A stretch of DNA of 64,000 bases from Martelella sp. NC20 (GTDB taxonomy: Bacteria; Pseudomonadota; Alphaproteobacteria; Rhizobiales; Rhizobiaceae). The stretch's first letter is position 1, and the number at the start of each line of letters is the position of its first letter. This document shows, one piece after another, positions 62,301 to 64,000 of the stretch. The position numbers were made by a program, and so were the translations under genes. The stretch spans positions 3,274,001 to 3,338,000 of the forward strand of contig NZ_CP054861.1 in assembly GCF_013459645.1 (NCBI RefSeq), given 5' to 3'. The notes beneath the pieces were generated by a model, which saw only the letters and a list, made by a program, of their open reading frames with translations, had not been told where the DNA came from and did no database searches.

Positions 62301-62696
62301 GCCCGTTTGAACCTGAAAATGACCCAGACGCGCAGGTTTCGCCGGTCCGAAACCCGCGAAATGCTGTTTGTGATGAACGGAGATCATCTGGAAGATGCGG
62401 TCTGGCATCTCGATCTTGCTCCCGGGACCAGCGAGTCGCGGCTACGGGTGGCTGATACGCTTCATATCTGCGATCTCCCTGTCGTCTGTCGTCTGTTCGA
62501 GGATATGACAATGCGAGGCTGGCTTGAGCTTTCAGGCGGTCTGTCAGAGATGGACGGTGCGGATATCCGAAATCTGATCAAGGTCAGCATTCCGACCTAC
62601 GGCGATGATCTGAAAACGGTGATGACCTATACTGAGTTTACAGGGTTCACCCGGGGAACGCCGGAGGATCTTTTTAAGGCCTTTGGGAAAGCATAA
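59316..62696 (+). CDS. cas2-3: Cas2-Cas3 fusion nuclease-helicase (type I-F)
   Basis: This 1126-residue protein joins a Cas2 domain (residues ~1-95, MREIIAVCRSEKQSRDRVARVL ... RNTAVVLHEIRSA) to a Cas3 nuclease-helicase, the fusion that defines I-F. The HD nuclease has ALFHDLGKATV (H123 D124) and RHELFS near residue 167. The helicase has Walker A GTGTGKS (K433), a DEID box at 615-618, MSATLTPD and QSAGRVRRHR. A 14-residue segment (QNKLRRALKGGQPE) is duplicated at residues 133-146 and 147-160, right after the HD motif. Length is slightly greater than usual because of this and similar inserts. Its stop lies 97 bp before the array. Confidence 0.95.
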   Translation: MREIIAVCRSEKQSRDRVARVLDRYFWRIGDRTWRGKATNACLDRVAKELRKRATRNTAVVLHEIRSASESRKPIIRIGARHAFSDEGVVPVSSHPADFRRGASVRDATRSGAASVAIAALFHDLGKATVLFQNKLRRALKGGQPEQNKLRRALKGGRPEADAVRHELFSAAVWDDLFGETPDADLADALADMQPAAIDKSCQRVRELLKLAHAHPKDAFGFRFIQREGSLSHLIGMLILTHHRLPSADSDHVTILGERHVRAESPLNRDQDLAIAPGIPFWHEAWWGAAIRAEAERLQPGDQPASGDIALRASLMFADHLGSAKSARSNAVADHLANTKTEKGDTGPADSLSRHVKRVYRYSRFAHEMTHALRDRFPALDQSDLPTDIAFPPPAPQSRFAWQNQAARAARAMCEKREGGFFAAILAGTGTGKSRGAPKILAAAAMGDTIPQRRYLRMSLGLGLRVLATQSAKEYVADLGFAPEDISVLVGDPPLEFGEPPSEEISDEAVYGSESLVKLPEWLRVENVEGPVPLEGDPREGRWLKGLSLDTDRGLPAFLDLVLEAMDKRAEAGQRLLQAPIMVGTIDHLMGVAAPVSSRFLLQSLRVMTSDLILDEIDQFDGEDLAAIARLVFQAGATGRRVIIMSATLTPDIAEALHQAYSRGWADHARASGTADHVNLLLCGDTTDSIFTNADDEALADILARCRASILDGIRTAPALRRGEILPHCSGWEELVEQIDHGCSRLHDLNAVEIDGFRVSFGLVRMTRIAHSAALAVQIRSGNLGGRLRVLVCLHSQLPRLHRGYIEARLKRALTRKGTDPDTGVRDLCRTEGVFERASDIGAREIEIVVVATPVIETGNDVDFDWALIDPISTRSIIQSAGRVRRHRPATGDRPNILILGRSPVAMQSGELSKPGVETPSATETLVSRVEHLKNFEGRHFIDLAGQADFSIITAEPLLSDDIVFPLREAEAWLRRQMISTDERSPLGSYLSRLNARLNLKMTQTRRFRRSETREMLFVMNGDHLEDAVWHLDLAPGTSESRLRVADTLHICDLPVVCRLFEDMTMRGWLELSGGLSEMDGADIRNLIKVSIPTYGDDLKTVMTYTEFTGFTRGTPEDLFKAFGKA

Positions 62697-62793
62697 TGAA
62701 ATCAATAGTTTGAAATTTCATCATGGAAAGATGGTTTGCCTGAAGATAAACAGCTAACGTTTTGAAAACTCTTTTCTTTCATAAAAAAAGAGA
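62697..62793 (+). promoter_or_regulatory. CRISPR leader with consensus IHF site
   Basis: The 97 bp between cas2-3 and the first repeat are AT-rich, as leaders usually are. Positions 62700-62712 read AATCAATAGTTTG on the strand, a full match to the IHF consensus WATCAANNNNTTR when read with the preceding A. IHF bending of the leader guides Cas1-Cas2/3 integration in I-F and I-E systems. No terminator-like hairpin is evident here, so array transcription may also read through from cas2-3. Confidence 0.7.
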
Positions 62794-64000
62794 GTTCCCC
62801 GCCGGATAGGCGGCTGAGAGACTGCAAAGTGTAGACAAAGGACGCGCGCCATAGTTCCCCGCCGGATAGGCGGCTGAGAGAACCGGGACCAGTCGACACT
62901 ACTTTCCGCGTCTGTTCCCCGCCGGATAGGCGGCTGAGAGAGCATTGGCCGGCGCGGTGGCCGCGACATCCACGTTCCCCGCCGGATAGGCGGCTGAGAG
63001 AAGAGAACAGCAAGCCGCGCGGATGGTATTCATGTTCCCCGCCGGATAGGCGGCTGAGAGATCGGAAACCTGAAGGCTTCCGAAGCCAAGATCGTTCCCC
63101 GCCGGATAGGCGGCTGAGAGAGACACGGTCTCGTTCGGGCTGGCGCGAAACGCGTTCCCCGCCGGATAGGCGGCTGAGAGAATTCGACGCAGGGTCATCA
63201 TCTACACGTTGATGTTCCCCGCCGGATAGGCGGCTGAGAGAGTAGACGGCGATGCAGTCGCGCTGCATCGGCCGTTCCCCGCCGGATAGGCGGCTGAGAG
63301 AAAGATCGAAGCACTGGAGAAGCAGATCAATGCGTTCCCCGCCGGATAGGCGGCTGAGAGAGGTGGCATTGCCCTGACCGGCCTTATCCAGGTGTTCCCC
63401 GCCGGATAGGCGGCTGAGAGAGATCACGATATCCCGGCTGGTATGCGGCGAAGGTTCCCCGCCGGATAGGCGGCTGAGAGAGCTAGCGTCTTCTTTCAAA
63501 AGGACAATCGACAGTTCCCCGCCGGATAGGCGGCTGAGAGAATGCCGGCGCGAATTGTCGGAGCATGCAGAGCGTTCCCCGCCGGATAGGCGGCTGAGAG
63601 AATAATCGCGGAAGCTGCAAAACCGGATCAGGTGTTCCCCGCCGGATAGGCGGCTGAGAGACTGTCCAGATCTGTCCTGCGCCACGCCCGAAAGTTCCCC
63701 GCCGGATAGGCGGCTGAGAGACCCGAACAATTCTCCCGCGCCGCGCTCGAACTGTTCCCCGCCGGATAGGCGGCTGAGAGAAAGAATGGCCCTTTTGATT
63801 TCGGCTGCCTTCCGTTCCCCGCCGGATAGGCGGCTGAGAGATTTACGCCGGAGGAACGTAAGGCACTCAAGTCGTTCCCCGCCGGATAGGCGGCTGAGAG
63901 ATTGTATCAATCCGGCAATATTGACATCGGTCGGTTCCCCGCCGGATAGGCGGCTGAGAGATTTGCCGTCTCCGGCCGGTCGGCTGGATCGGTGTTCCCC
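62794..64000 (+). CRISPR. Type I-F CRISPR array (20 complete repeats, continues past window)
   Basis: The 28-bp repeat begins GTTCCCCGCCGG, has ATAGG at its centre and ends CTGAGAGA. Its inner CCGCC/GGCGG-type arms form the hairpin cut by Cas6f, matching the GTTCACTGCCGTATAGGCAG design of canonical I-F repeats. Every spacer is 32 bp, so the unit is exactly 60 bp. Twenty complete repeats lie at 62794 + 60n (n = 0-19), all identical by eye, with 20 complete spacers; the 21st repeat is cut after 7 bp by the window end. The leader lies on the left, so newest spacers are near 62822. Confidence 0.98.

Noticed and set aside
62702..63910. A 402-residue minus-strand open frame made of SLSRLSGGE repeats, looking like ABC signature motifs.
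   Set aside because: It is the antisense of the CRISPR array. The unit is 60 bp, a multiple of three, so the repeat reads as the same peptide each time and stops are avoided by chance in spacers.
62822..63993. Self-targeting spacers against this window.
   Set aside because: Scanning the spacers by eye against the window showed no match other than the array itself; a proper alignment search would be needed to be certain.
53684..64000. CRISPR-associated transposon (type I-F3).
   Set aside because: No tnsA, tnsB, tnsC or tniQ genes are present, and cas1 and cas2-3 are retained, which I-F3 systems lack.

Overview
The window reads as chromosome of a high-GC alphaproteobacterium, most likely a member of the Rhizobiales (Hyphomicrobiales). 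The reasons are the housekeeping gene families and their lengths, a SahR-like ArsR/methyltransferase gene in front of metF, an Omp25/31-type porin, a trigger factor with a Lys/Ala-rich tail, and two copies of a ~111-bp palindromic intergenic element resembling rhizobial RIME repeats. The genus cannot be fixed from sequence alone.

Region 1 (1-39.7 kb) is ordinary core genome: a partial trkH, ilvA, a hlyU-like gene, a frameshifted exoprotein remnant, serS-surE-pcm-LysM/M23 lipoprotein, the sahR-like/metF pair, an ABC-F ATPase, ndk, moaE-moaD-pgsA-uvrC-SDR (a tight minus-strand run), an outer-membrane barrel, rlmJ, a Nudix hydrolase, nadK, tRNA-Thr, tig, an aminoglycoside-phosphotransferase-like kinase, sthA, radC, map, sfsA, an aminotransferase, an orphan acyl carrier protein, hom, recJ, two identical tRNA-Glu genes, a glyoxalase, a double cold-shock-domain protein and a DUF192 protein.

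Region 2 (39.73-46.64 kb) is a degraded integrated phage-like element. It starts at tRNA-Pro(TGG) with a tyrosine recombinase and an excisionase-like gene. It carries early or replication-type genes but no structural genes, and it stops abruptly inside a NusG-like gene. That gene is joined head-on to the 5' part of another truncated gene.

Region 3 (47.0-53.2 kb) is a catabolic and uptake cluster. A tightly overlapping minus-strand operon encodes a THI5/NMT1-type binding protein, a hydantoinase/dihydropyrimidinase-like amidohydrolase, an SDR, a GlcG/HbpS-like protein, an ABC ATPase and a permease. A divergent GntR/FCD regulator has a perfect palindrome in the promoter region. A fragment of an ISL3-type transposase follows.

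Region 4 (53.7-64.0 kb) is the most interesting part: a complete type I-F CRISPR-Cas locus. Its order is cas8f-cas5f-cas7f-cas6f-cas1-cas2/3, then a leader with a consensus IHF site, then an array of 28-bp repeats and 32-bp spacers (20 full repeats plus a 21st cut by the window end). A divergently transcribed winged-helix/WYL regulator precedes the operon, with a 14-bp perfect palindrome between the two genes. Cas8f and Cas5f are short and divergent, the module order is permuted relative to textbook I-F loci, and Cas2/3 carries an in-frame 42-bp tandem duplication just after its HD motif. Together these describe a regulated, probably horizontally acquired I-F variant next to a mobile-element scar.
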